A stretch of DNA of 13,860 nucleotides from an uncultured Gammaproteobacteria bacterium (GCA_903926285.1 CAIYIP010000239.1:1-13860); one strand, 5' to 3'. Numbered from the stretch's first letter, positions 1 through 7,005 are shown. Translations and numbers: made by a program. Notes: generated from the sequence alone by a model not told the origin.

Positions 1-88
1 CTCCATGAAGATTCCGGGGGCCGCGCAAGTACGTCCATGTAGCTTACGTTCGCATCCATGCGAACGATCCCCCTGCACCTTCATGGAG
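1..88. repeat. Nested inverted-repeat element at left edge
   Basis: The outer arms are perfect 10-bp inverted repeats (1-10 CTCCATGAAG and 79-88 CTTCATGGAG). A G5 run at 16-20 faces a C5 run at 69-73. An inner near-palindrome pairs 47-55 with 58-66 (9 bp, 2-nt loop). The whole unit could fold as a long cruciform or RNA hairpin. Read on the minus strand from an ATG at 84-82, the frame stays open for 28 codons to the window edge, so the element could be mistaken for a short gene. From memory, similar elements recur between genes in marine gammaproteobacteria; this was not checked. The element begins at base 1 and may continue to the left. Confidence 0.7.
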
Positions 89-114
89 AATGCCTTTATC
101 AAGTGCAGCCCACT

Positions 115-369
115 TTAGATGCCAATTCTTGCCATTGCATCAATAATTTCCCGTATCACCAACGACAGCTGCGGATGATGGTCTTCTAGTTCTTCGAGCA
201 CCAGCTCGGCTGTGTTCACTATGCTGCCATCCGGAGCTGGCGGACCTTCCCAGTTTTCGAGCTGGCTGTGCAGTTGCAACAGCATCGCTTCCTGTTCGGG
301 ACTGGTCTTGCTGGTGGTAAGCTGGTCGTGCAGCTGGGTAACCAGGCCGGTAATTTTTTCTTTGCTCAT
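115..369 (-). CDS. DUF4404 family small protein
   Basis: An 84-residue soluble protein of unknown function. Its features match the DUF4404 family as known in Pseudomonas: an N-terminal helix of the type LVTQLHDQL, a middle acidic helix, a motif close to LEELEDHHPQLS, and a C-terminus ending ALA/MARIGI-like (here DAMARIGI). The usual length is about 85-90 residues. The frame is open 19 codons further upstream (to 426). The start at 369 is preferred because AGGGAG lies just upstream at normal Shine-Dalgarno spacing and the protein then starts MSKEKITG like its relatives. No signal peptide or membrane segment is seen. It is divergent from the methyltransferase at 441. The family has no assigned biochemical role, so none is proposed. 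Confidence 0.85.
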   Translation of the reverse strand: MSKEKITGLVTQLHDQLTTSKTSPEQEAMLLQLHSQLENWEGPPAPDGSIVNTAELVLEELEDHHPQLSLVIREIIDAMARIGI

Positions 370-379
370 AATATCTCCC

Positions 380-407
380 TTAAATAAGCGCACATCATTT
401 TTATAAT
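380..407 (+). promoter_or_regulatory. Predicted sigma-70 promoter for the methyltransferase
   Basis: A perfect -10 hexamer TATAAT lies at 402-407. A weak -35 (TTAAAT, 380-385) lies 16 bp upstream. The expected transcription start is near 414, giving a leader of about 27 nt before the ATG at 441. The -35 matches only 3 of 6 consensus bases, so this is a motif-based guess. Confidence 0.4.
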
Positions 408-440
408 TATCACTGGCAGCAATCACAGAGTATTTGCGTC

Positions 441-1043
441 ATGTCAAAGCCCTTCAGCCAAGCCTGCGAAAACAACAAGCAGTATATACTGGATAAACTG
501 CTGCCCCTATTTTCTGCGGGCAGCATGGTGCTCGAAATCGGCACACTCACCGCACAGCATATCTGTTTTTTTGCTGAAGCCATGCCGCTCGTGTACTGGA
601 TTCCAAGCGATCTTGATGCCAATCTGCCGACGGTCCTCGCTGGACTGGAGGACTGCTCGCTGCCGAACATTTCTGCACCGCTTGAACTTGATGTTGCAGA
701 AGATCCTTGGGCAATCGGCCACATCGATGGGATATTCACAGCGAATACGCTGCATATTATGCGTTACGAATATGTGGAGCGATTTTTCCGTAACGCGGGC
801 AGTGTCCTGAAAGTGGGTGGTGTTCTAAGTGTCTATGGTCCTTTCAAGTACAGGGGCGAATTCACCGCGCCGAGCAATGCTTCATTCGATATTTGGCTCA
901 AGCAACGCGATCCACTCAGTGGTGTACGCGATTTTGCGCAGGTGCAAGTTTGGGCCGCGGCCGCGGGGTTTGAGTTGCTGGCAGATCACAACATGCCAGC
1001 CAACAATCAAATGCTGATATGGCGCAAGCTGGCGACACAATAA
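441..1043 (+). CDS. DUF938 family SAM-dependent methyltransferase-like protein
   Basis: A 200-residue cytoplasmic protein matching the DUF938 class I methyltransferase-like family over its whole length. Landmarks are KPFSQACENNKQYIL at residues 3-17, LEIG at 31-34, a PSDLDANLP segment after strand 2, PLELDV, the family signature ANTLHIM, GVLSVYGPFKY, and the C-terminal DHNMPANNQMLIW. The family is presumed to bind S-adenosylmethionine; its substrate is not known. One oddity is that the glycine-rich loop after LEIG, normally of the type GSGTGQH, reads GTLTAQH (residues 34-40), so two of the loop glycines are missing. SAM binding may therefore be weakened. No strong Shine-Dalgarno precedes the ATG, but the N-terminus matches the family start. 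It converges on the acyltransferase gene with only a 9-bp gap. Confidence 0.88.
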   Translation: MSKPFSQACENNKQYILDKLLPLFSAGSMVLEIGTLTAQHICFFAEAMPLVYWIPSDLDANLPTVLAGLEDCSLPNISAPLELDVAEDPWAIGHIDGIFTANTLHIMRYEYVERFFRNAGSVLKVGGVLSVYGPFKYRGEFTAPSNASFDIWLKQRDPLSGVRDFAQVQVWAAAAGFELLADHNMPANNQMLIWRKLATQ

Positions 1044-1052
1044 AGCCAGTTC

Positions 1053-2264
1053 CTATTTTGCGCCAGGCTCGAGATCCTTGCGGAACGGCAGATAGTCGCT
1101 TGCACGCTCCACATACGCATCTATGTGCTGCTGTTCGTCCTGCAGAAAATTTTCAATCGCGCTCGCAAAGCCGGCGTGTTGTATCCAGTGGCTCGACCAG
1201 GTGTGCACGGGCTTGAAGCCACGCTGGATTTTATGTTCGCCTTGGGCGCCGGAATCGATACGCTTGATGTTATGGCGGATGCAATACTCGATGCCCTGGT
1301 AGTAGCAGGTTTCAAAATGCAGAAACTGGTATTCCTCTGTGCAGCCCCAGTAGCGGCCATACAATGTATCTTCCCCTTTGAAGAACAAGGCGCCTGCTAT
1401 GTTGTTACCATCCTTGCGTGCCATAACCAGCATGAGGTACTGCGGCATCGTGCGGCCAAGTTCAGTGAAAAGTTTCTCGTTGAGATAAGGCGCCCTGCCG
1501 CGCACCAGATAAGTGCTCTGGTAAAACTGGTAAAAATCCTGCCAATGGTCATCAGTAATATCCGCGCCTTCCAGCACCACAAATTCAATGCCTTGCTCGC
1601 TGACACGTTCGCGCTCCTTGCGCAGGTTCTTGCGTTTGCGCGAGCTGAACGTAGCAAGAAAATCCTCAAAGTCTCTGTACCCGGCATTAAACCATTGATA
1701 CTGACAGCCAGTGCGTTGCAGCAGGCCGAGGCCGGTGAGACTCTGTTTGAGATCGGGTTCGGGAAATAGGATATGCCATGAGGACGCCTGCATACGCCCG
1801 GCCAGCTCCTTTACTGCAGCAAACAGGATTGCCTGGATTTCCTCAGCATTTTCCGCTGCAGCAGCGCAGATACGCGGTCCTGCACAAGGAGTAAACGGAA
1901 TGGCACTGATCAGCTTGGGATAATAACTGAGACCATGGCGCTGATAGGCCTCCGCCCATGCCCAGTCAAATACATATTCACCCATGGAATTGGTTTTGGC
2001 ATACAGCGGCATACACGCAAGTAAATCTGGGTGCGCTACTTCGGCGCTCTCAATGTCCTTGCTTCCCGCTTCAGCACGCTCGACAAGTGCATGCAGAACC
2101 TGCCAGCCGGTTTTGCGAGACGTGCATCCGCTGGTTTCGAGAGCAAGCAGAAATTCATGTTGCAGAAATGGATAGGTAGTGCCGACGAGTGTGTTCCACT
2201 CCAGCGCATCCACGTCAGCGATGCTGTGAATAAAACGAACTTGATAACTAGAGGGTGTGGACAC
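1053..2264 (-). CDS. COG3146 FemAB-like N-acyltransferase
   Basis: A 403-residue protein of the predicted N-acyltransferase family COG3146 (PF04339, FemAB-like/GNAT fold). Diagnostic segments are the N-terminal DVDALEWNTLVGTTYPFLQHEFL, the PLYAKTNSMGEYVFDWAWAEAY block, the YYPKLISAIPFTP segment, the basic SSRKRKNLRKERE stretch, and the C-terminal GAQGEHKIQRGFKP with a following HWI. These cover the full family length of about 380-400 residues. The start is GTG at 2264, chosen because AGGGAAG (2269-2275, minus strand) lies 4 nt upstream and because the frame then matches the family N-terminus. The substrate is unknown; the fold suggests transfer of an acyl or aminoacyl group. No signal peptide is seen. 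It is divergent from the PHP hydrolase gene. Confidence 0.88.
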   Translation of the reverse strand: MSTPSSYQVRFIHSIADVDALEWNTLVGTTYPFLQHEFLLALETSGCTSRKTGWQVLHALVERAEAGSKDIESAEVAHPDLLACMPLYAKTNSMGEYVFDWAWAEAYQRHGLSYYPKLISAIPFTPCAGPRICAAAAENAEEIQAILFAAVKELAGRMQASSWHILFPEPDLKQSLTGLGLLQRTGCQYQWFNAGYRDFEDFLATFSSRKRKNLRKERERVSEQGIEFVVLEGADITDDHWQDFYQFYQSTYLVRGRAPYLNEKLFTELGRTMPQYLMLVMARKDGNNIAGALFFKGEDTLYGRYWGCTEEYQFLHFETCYYQGIEYCIRHNIKRIDSGAQGEHKIQRGFKPVHTWSSHWIQHAGFASAIENFLQDEQQHIDAYVERASDYLPFRKDLEPGAK

Positions 2265-2275
2265 AAAACTTCCCT

Positions 2276-2370
2276 AAATTACTGCAGACTTTCTCGACAA
2301 CGCACACATCACGGCGCAAATTACTGCTAACCCTTATACCAGTAAAATGCGTTTATCTGCACAGTAATTT
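2276..2370. repeat. Four spaced copies of a 9-bp motif in the divergent intergenic region
   Basis: AAATTACTG occurs at 2276-2284 and 2318-2326. Its reverse complement CAGTAATTT occurs at 2362-2370, and a degenerate inverted copy, CAGTAAAAT, at 2340-2348. Centre-to-centre distances are 42, 22 and 22 bp, all near multiples of two helical turns. Copies two and four extend to a perfect 11-bp inverted repeat (2316-2326 with 2362-2372). The array lies between two divergent genes and the first copy abuts the acyltransferase ribosome-binding site. A TAAAAT at 2343-2348 that could be a plus-strand -10 box overlaps the third copy. A role as binding sites for a regulator is inferred. Confidence 0.5.
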
Positions 2371-2432
2371 GCAGTACATTGGGCTTGCTACTCACACCGC
2401 AAATGTTAACGGCAAGGCTACAGGAAAGACCA

Positions 2433-3314
2433 GTGCGAAGCGCATCACAAACTATTCAGAAAGTTTCAGTCCACGGTGGACATAGCGGGCAGTTCTGCCT
2501 GCATGCCAAAAATAATCTGGAAGAAGTGATCGAGGCTTATATCGCCGCAGGTTTCTCCTGGGTTGGTATCACTGAACACATGCCGCCGTTGTCGGACAAT
2601 CATCGTTATCCCGATGAAGCCGAGCAGGGCATCACAAGTGTCGCTCTGCAGGAACAGTTTTCGCGCTACTTCAGCGAGTGTCGGGCATTGCAGCAAAAAT
2701 ATGCAGACAAGCTAAAAATATTTACGGCGTTCGAAACCGAAACTTATCCCGGTTCTGTGGCTTATGTCCGCAAGCTGATCAAAGCCACAAAACCCGATTA
2801 TATTGTCGGCTCGGTTCACCATGTCGGTGGCATCGGCATTGATGTGAATCCCCAGCTCTACGCAAGGGCAGCGATGGAGTCCGGTGACCTTGAGCAACTT
2901 TATTGCAATTACTTTGATGCACAGCTGACCATGCTTGGTGAGCTCGAGCCAGCCGTCGTCGGCCACTTCGACCTGATCCGCATCTTCGACAGCAATTATC
3001 TGCAGACGCTGCAACTGCATTCGGTCTGGGCCCGTGTGGAGCGCAACCTTGAACTGATTGCGGAGCTTGATCTGATTCTGGACTTTAACCTGCGCGGCTT
3101 TGACAAAACGCTCGAACAATACCCGTCGTTGCCAGTGCTCAAGAAAGCAATTGAACTCGGTATCGCAATTGTTCCTGGCGATGATTCGCACGGGGTGAGT
3201 TCAGTAGGTCGCAACTATGACAAAGGTATAGCGCTTCTTGCCGATTTAGGTCATAACTGCCAGTGGCGCCAGCCGCGGCTCATTAAAGATGATAAATATC
3301 ATCAGGGTGGATAA
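2433..3314 (+). CDS. PHP-domain histidinol-phosphatase-like hydrolase
   Basis: A metal-dependent phosphoesterase of the PHP superfamily, closest in type to HisK-like histidinol-phosphatase (histidinol phosphate to histidinol). PHP metal ligands are visible in order: HGGH (residues 14-17), TEHMP (47-51), ETE in TAFETETYPG, SVHHVGG, GHFDLIRIF, and GDDSH near the C-terminus. The frame is open from 2379, with TTG at 2379 and ATG at 2403 as alternative starts. GTG at 2433 is preferred because AGGA (2422-2425) precedes it by 7 nt, giving 293 residues. The conserved part begins only ten residues later. No other histidine genes are in the window, so the physiological substrate is uncertain. Its stop codon overlaps the start of the next gene (TAATG), indicating translational coupling. 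Confidence 0.85.
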   Translation: MRSASQTIQKVSVHGGHSGQFCLHAKNNLEEVIEAYIAAGFSWVGITEHMPPLSDNHRYPDEAEQGITSVALQEQFSRYFSECRALQQKYADKLKIFTAFETETYPGSVAYVRKLIKATKPDYIVGSVHHVGGIGIDVNPQLYARAAMESGDLEQLYCNYFDAQLTMLGELEPAVVGHFDLIRIFDSNYLQTLQLHSVWARVERNLELIAELDLILDFNLRGFDKTLEQYPSLPVLKKAIELGIAIVPGDDSHGVSSVGRNYDKGIALLADLGHNCQWRQPRLIKDDKYHQGG

Positions 3315-3670
3315 TGCAAACGTATAACGGCAGCTGCCATTGTGGCGCAATCCGCTTTTCCTTCGAGAGCGAAACAATTACCGAAGGCCTCAGTTGCAAC
3401 TGTTCTTTCTGCGAACGCCGCCAGGCCTTGATGCTGCCCTTCATGCTTGCGCCCGAACAGCTCGAGATAGAAGTTAGCGGCGATGCATTGTCGTGTTATC
3501 AATTTGGCAACAAGGTCGCGAAACATTATTTCTGCAATAAATGTGGCATCTATCCGTTTCATGAAACGATGCGCAAGCCCGGTCATTACCGCGTCAATCT
3601 TGGCTGTGTTGATGAGATTGATTCGTTTACCTTGCCGAGGACAGTGTTTAACGGCAGGGAATTGCTTTAG
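3314..3670 (+). CDS. GFA domain-containing zinc-binding protein
   Basis: A 118-residue protein of the GFA (glutathione-dependent formaldehyde-activating, PF04828; Mss4-like fold) family. The zinc-binding cysteines are seen as SCHCGAIRF (C8, C10), SCNCSFC (C28, C30, C33) and FCNKCGIYPFH (C74, C77), the standard arrangement. Length fits the family. Most GFA-domain proteins are not proven formaldehyde-activating enzymes, so only the fold and metal binding are asserted. The ATG at 3314 shares one base with the upstream stop codon, and a GGGTGG-like purine stretch serves as a weak ribosome site, so expression probably depends on the PHP gene. The frame ends in ELL. Confidence 0.87.
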   Translation: MQTYNGSCHCGAIRFSFESETITEGLSCNCSFCERRQALMLPFMLAPEQLEIEVSGDALSCYQFGNKVAKHYFCNKCGIYPFHETMRKPGHYRVNLGCVDEIDSFTLPRTVFNGRELL

Positions 3671-3779
3671 TAGATAATTGATTCAGCACCAGGCCCTGCT
3701 GCTCTTGGGTCTCATAAACCCTACCTGTGCCGACGCCTCGTAAATGAAGGACTGTTGGCTTGTTCAGAGATCCGCGAAG

Positions 3780-4715
3780 TTAAATAGCCAGATCCAATAC
3801 GGTGCCGGCAAAAATCACGAAACCAACTTTGTAATTGTGTAGAAAGGCCTGAAAGCAGCGAGAAGGTTCGCGTCGGGAAATCAGCAGCTGTTGATAGACA
3901 AACATAAACGCCGCGATCACGAGACCCAGTTGGAACCAGATGCCGAGATTAAAATGTTTGGCGCTCATGGAAAGGCTTGTTAAAAACATTACCTGCAGGA
4001 AACCGATTATCAGGCGATCGGCTTCGGCAAACAATATCGCAGTCGACTTCATGCCAATCTTGAGATCATCGCTGCGATCCACCATCGCATATTCGGTGTC
4101 ATACACAACGGTCCATAAAAAGTTCGCGATATACAGCAGCCACGCATAAACGGGCAGGCTGCCGGTCTGCGCCGTAAATGCCATCAATCCGCCCCACGAA
4201 AATGCCGCGCCAAGTACGAGCTGTGCGAGATGGGTGTGGCGTTTCATGAAAGGATAAATAAGTGTGATCGCCAAACCACCGAAGGCCATCAGTATTGTTA
4301 ACTTGTTGATAAACATTACCAGCACAAACGCGATAATACTCAGAACAGCACAAGTCAGCAGTGCCTCCTTCGGTTTTATCCTGCCAGTTGGAATCGGCCG
4401 GTTGCGAGTGCGTTGCACATGGCCGTCGAAATTGCGGTCGGCATAGTCGTTGATGCAGCAGCCGGCTGCACGCATGCAGATGGTGCCCAGGATAAAAATC
4501 ACCACCAGTTTGAAATCGGGTACGCCTTGCGCCGCAATCCATAAACACCAGAGCGTGGGCCACAGTAGCAAGAGAATGCCGATGGGTTTGTCCATGCGCA
4601 TGAGCTGCCAGAAATCGGGGGCGCGGCGATATGCCACAGGAAATTTCTGTTGCAGGTAGCGCTGCACCTGCAAGATTTTTTGCGCGAAAGCAGGCGGAAC
4701 GGAGATTCTTATCAT
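3780..4715 (-). CDS. ubiA: 4-hydroxybenzoate octaprenyltransferase UbiA
   Basis: An integral membrane prenyltransferase that attaches the polyprenyl chain to 4-hydroxybenzoate in ubiquinone synthesis. With the start at 4715 it has 311 residues. The N-terminal LMRMDKPIGILLLLWPTLW block (38-56) is typical. The first Asp-rich motif is NDYADRNFDGH (89-99), followed by RTRNRPIPTG. The second is YDTEYAMVDRSDDLKIGMKS (205-224). Several long hydrophobic segments between and after the motifs fit the multi-helix UbiA fold. The frame is open to an ATG at 4745, but that ATG lies inside a predicted -10 box (TATAAT), which favours the inner ATG with a GGAAG about 10 nt upstream. ubiC, the usual partner in gammaproteobacteria, is not adjacent. 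From memory, ubiA and recG also lie in one neighbourhood in Pseudomonas. Confidence 0.93.
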   Translation of the reverse strand: MIRISVPPAFAQKILQVQRYLQQKFPVAYRRAPDFWQLMRMDKPIGILLLLWPTLWCLWIAAQGVPDFKLVVIFILGTICMRAAGCCINDYADRNFDGHVQRTRNRPIPTGRIKPKEALLTCAVLSIIAFVLVMFINKLTILMAFGGLAITLIYPFMKRHTHLAQLVLGAAFSWGGLMAFTAQTGSLPVYAWLLYIANFLWTVVYDTEYAMVDRSDDLKIGMKSTAILFAEADRLIIGFLQVMFLTSLSMSAKHFNLGIWFQLGLVIAAFMFVYQQLLISRREPSRCFQAFLHNYKVGFVIFAGTVLDLAI

Positions 4716-4743
4716 AACTGCAGCACTTCCGGAGAATGGCTGC

Positions 4744-4772
4744 ATTATAGACAGACAGTGATGTTCATTGAA
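4744..4772 (-). promoter_or_regulatory. Predicted ubiA promoter
   Basis: On the minus strand, TATAAT (4749-4744) lies 17 bp downstream of TTCAAT (4772-4767, 3 of 6 matches to the -35 consensus). Transcription would start near 4737, downstream of the ATG at 4745. That supports translation from the ATG at 4715 with a leader of roughly 22 nt. Confidence 0.45.
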
Positions 4773-4796
4773 TAAAGTTATGGGGGCTGGTTAAAT
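4768..4796 (+). promoter_or_regulatory. Predicted symporter promoter with extended -10
   Basis: TTGAAT (4768-4773, 4 of 6) and TTAAAT (4791-4796, 4 of 6) are separated by exactly 17 bp. A TG dinucleotide at 4788-4789 provides an extended -10. The predicted start is near 4803, about 25 nt before the ATG at 4828. The -35 overlaps the divergent ubiA -35. Confidence 0.45.
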
Positions 4797-4827
4797 CTTT
4801 GCCATTCCCAGTCTACAGGCGCGTCTC

Positions 4828-6102
4828 ATGAGAAAACCGGAATTACATTGGCAGATATTGATTGCGATTCTGCTTGCCGTTGTAGCGGGGACGCTTAGCG
4901 GTACTGAGGGCGGGATAGGTAATGTTACGTTTTATCAGGTCTATGACTTTGTCGGCACGCTGTTTCTCAATGGTTTGAGGATGGTTATTGTGCCGCTCGT
5001 GATTGCATCGATCATCACGGGCATTGCTTCAGTCGGCACGGGCAAGGATCTGGGCCGGCTCGGACTCAAGACCATGGGCTGTTTTGCGCTCTTTACTTCG
5101 ACGGCTATTCTGGTCGGTTTGTTTTTTGTCTCGGTAATGACACCTGGCATCGTCGACGGCGAACCCGCAGGAGAAAGTCTCAATCTTACGCTCGATAGTG
5201 ACACCGTAAATTCCACGCTCAGCAGCATGGAAGGCAGGGACGGCGGCGATATTATCGAACTGTTTATTCGCATGGTGCCAACCAACGTGGTTGGGGCTGC
5301 GGTCGCCGGCGACATCACCTCACTGATCTTTTTCAGCTTGCTGTTTGGTTATTTCATGATTCGTATTCCGGAGCGCCAGGCCACAACGCTGCTAGTGTTC
5401 TGGCAGGGCGTAAATGAAACCATGCTCGCGATAACGATGTGGGTCATGAAGTTTGCGCCGATTGGAGTATTCGGCCTGATTGCGCGCACCATAGCGTCAA
5501 CCGGCTTTGCAGCATTTGCGCCGCTATTGGTGTTTTTCCTGACGGTGACCTTTGCGCTGATGGTGCATATCTTCATCGTGCTTTCAGTGTACTTGCGCGT
5601 GCTTGGTAAGGTTAATCCGCTTAAACATCTGGTGGCGATGTCACCTGCTTTGTTGATGGCTTTTTCATCGGCATCGTCCAACGCAACTTTGCCGATGAAC
5701 ATGGAATGTTTGCGCAACAATGCTGGCGTGTCTGACCGTGTGACTAATTTTGTACTGCCGCTGGGCGCTACGCTCAACATGGATGGCACAGCGCTTTATG
5801 AATGTGTGGCGGTGATATTTCTGGCCCAGGCCTATGGGCTCGATTTGAGTTTTGCCACGCAAGTTACGGTGGTGATGTTGTCGTTGATGACCTCGTTTGG
5901 CATGGCGGGTATCCCAGCGGCAAGCCTTGTCGCGATTACTGTGATTCTTACGGCTATCGGCCTGCCGGTAGAAGCTATTGGTCTGCTGCTCGTGACCGAC
6001 CGCATCCTGGACATGATGCGCACAGCAATCAATGTCTACTCTGACTCGTGCTGTGCAGTTATCGTGGCACGCTCGGAAAAGGAAACGGGAATACTCGTAT
6101 AA
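4828..6102 (+). CDS. Sodium:dicarboxylate / acidic amino acid symporter (DAACS family)
   Basis: A 424-residue inner-membrane cation-coupled symporter of the DAACS (SLC1/GltPh-like) family. Family signatures are present in order: hydrophobic N-terminal helices, the serine-rich re-entrant loop AFSSASSNATLP (278-289), NMDGT (317-321), the second re-entrant loop around GMAGIPAAS, and DRILDMMRTAINVYSD (391-406). Residues D391, D395, R398, T399, N402 and D406 match in spacing the substrate and sodium ligands known in GltPh (D390, D394, R397, T398, N401, D405). The arginine suggests an acidic amino acid or dicarboxylate substrate rather than a neutral one. The ATG at 4828 has AGG 8 nt upstream. The length is normal. 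It converges on the MarR gene with 33 bp between the stop codons. The exact substrate cannot be told. Confidence 0.92.
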   Translation: MRKPELHWQILIAILLAVVAGTLSGTEGGIGNVTFYQVYDFVGTLFLNGLRMVIVPLVIASIITGIASVGTGKDLGRLGLKTMGCFALFTSTAILVGLFFVSVMTPGIVDGEPAGESLNLTLDSDTVNSTLSSMEGRDGGDIIELFIRMVPTNVVGAAVAGDITSLIFFSLLFGYFMIRIPERQATTLLVFWQGVNETMLAITMWVMKFAPIGVFGLIARTIASTGFAAFAPLLVFFLTVTFALMVHIFIVLSVYLRVLGKVNPLKHLVAMSPALLMAFSSASSNATLPMNMECLRNNAGVSDRVTNFVLPLGATLNMDGTALYECVAVIFLAQAYGLDLSFATQVTVVMLSLMTSFGMAGIPAASLVAITVILTAIGLPVEAIGLLLVTDRILDMMRTAINVYSDSCCAVIVARSEKETGILV

Positions 6103-6135
6103 CTAGTAGAGCGTGTAGAGTGCAGATGGGTCCGC

Positions 6136-6567
6136 TTAATTGCGCGGTATCTCGCGCATGATCAACTCCCAGCCTTTCACCGCCTGTTCTCCCCCCACTG
6201 CAAAGGCTTTGGCCAGATGCTGCATTTGTGTCTGACTTAAACGAGCCTCGAGTTTCACGCCGGTTTTACTCAGCAGTAGCTGCTTCACGCGCCCGTCATG
6301 AGCGGCGGTTTCTACATCAATCAAGCCAAGTTCAGTGAGTTTGCGCAGCGGGGCATTCAGCGCCTGTTTGCTGACGCCAAGAATCTGTAATAGCTCGTTG
6401 ATATTAATGCGTGGGTTGCGGCCAACAAAATACAAAACTCGATGATGAACGCGCCCAAGGCCTTTGTCCGACAGGATTCTGTCCGGGCCCGCAGTAAAGG
6501 AGCGATAGGCGAAATAAAAAAGTTCGAGCGCCTGTTGCAGGCGTAGATTTGCATTCTGGTCAACCAT
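6136..6567 (-). CDS. MarR-family winged-helix transcriptional regulator
   Basis: A 143-residue DNA-binding protein with MarR-like layout: an N-terminal helix (LRLQQALELFYFAYRSF), a winged helix-turn-helix with HHRVLYFVGRNP, ININELLQILGVSKQALNAPLRKLTELGLI as the recognition region, a wing with DGRVKQLLLSKTG, and C-terminal dimerisation helices. MarR proteins usually repress their own and a divergent gene and respond to a small ligand. The divergent neighbour here is a degraded aminotransferase gene, and a perfect inverted repeat lies between them at 6603-6620. The ATG at 6567 fits the family length. AAGGA lies upstream but at a long spacing of about 12 nt. Its ligand is unknown. Confidence 0.85.
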   Translation of the reverse strand: MVDQNANLRLQQALELFYFAYRSFTAGPDRILSDKGLGRVHHRVLYFVGRNPRININELLQILGVSKQALNAPLRKLTELGLIDVETAAHDGRVKQLLLSKTGVKLEARLSQTQMQHLAKAFAVGGEQAVKGWELIMREIPRN

Positions 6568-6602
6568 ATTAACGAATATTCCTTCTGGTGGTTAAACTCA
6601 TG

Positions 6603-6620
6603 GGTCAAATAACATTGACC
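6603..6620. promoter_or_regulatory. Candidate MarR operator (6-6-6 inverted repeat)
   Basis: GGTCAA at 6603-6608 and TTGACC at 6615-6620 form a perfect inverted repeat with a 6-bp spacer. The size suits a MarR dimer. The site sits 36 bp upstream of the MarR start codon and 53 bp upstream of the divergent aminotransferase remnant. Assigning it to this regulator is inference from position. Confidence 0.45.
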
Positions 6621-6672
6621 TAGGTTGCCTGCAGCCGGTCTTGCTTCTGACACCCTGCCTTGGAAAACTTTT

Positions 6673-7005
6673 ATGCCGAAACTATTGCAGTGCTGTCCAC
6701 AGTTAGAAGCTTCGCCCATGCGGGAAATTCTAGCAGTTATAACGCGCTCTGGAATGATTTCTTTTGCAAGTGGTTTGCCCTCCCCGGCCAGTTTTCCGCA
6801 ACAGCAGCTTCCGGCATTTCTTAATCATATGCTGCAAGACGGCGCCAGGGAGGGTGAGCCAGAATTGGGTACGCAAACCTGTCCCGAAATGCAGGCGATT
6901 GGGTTCAACTGCAAGCTTGAGCAGGCCCTGGTTTTGTCAGTTTTTCTGCAAAAAACACTGGCCATACGAATAAAGACTGGTGGTTCCATGAAATGGCAGG
7001 TATAA
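6673..7005 (+). pseudogene. N-terminal remnant of a PLP-dependent aminotransferase
   Basis: The frame from ATG 6673 gives about 110 residues. It begins like the N-terminus of fold-type I aminotransferases of the 2-aminoadipate/ARO8 type: SPMREILAVITRSGMISFASGLPSP, then a FPQQQLPAFLNHML helix, then REGEPEL in place of the usual YGPSEGEPELR. The following GFNCKLEQALVLS still resembles the family GFNCTPEQVLVLSGSQQALDL. After that the match fades (the SGSQQAL motif is lost), and the frame stops at 7005. A functional family member has about 390-400 residues including the PLP lysine, and none of that is present here. The next real gene begins at 7140. The simplest reading is a gene cut down by a 3' deletion and drifting in sequence. 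A functional truncated protein is possible but unlikely. Confidence 0.65.

Noticed and set aside
1125..1769. A 214-codon plus-strand open frame opposite the acyltransferase
   Set aside because: The opposite strand carries all the COG3146 signature motifs; this frame has no known motif.
3684..3701. CAGCA/TGCTG hairpin between the GFA and ubiA genes as a terminator
   Set aside because: The stem is only 5 bp with an 8-nt loop and no T-run on either strand. The remaining gap (3671-3779) shows no other clear signal.
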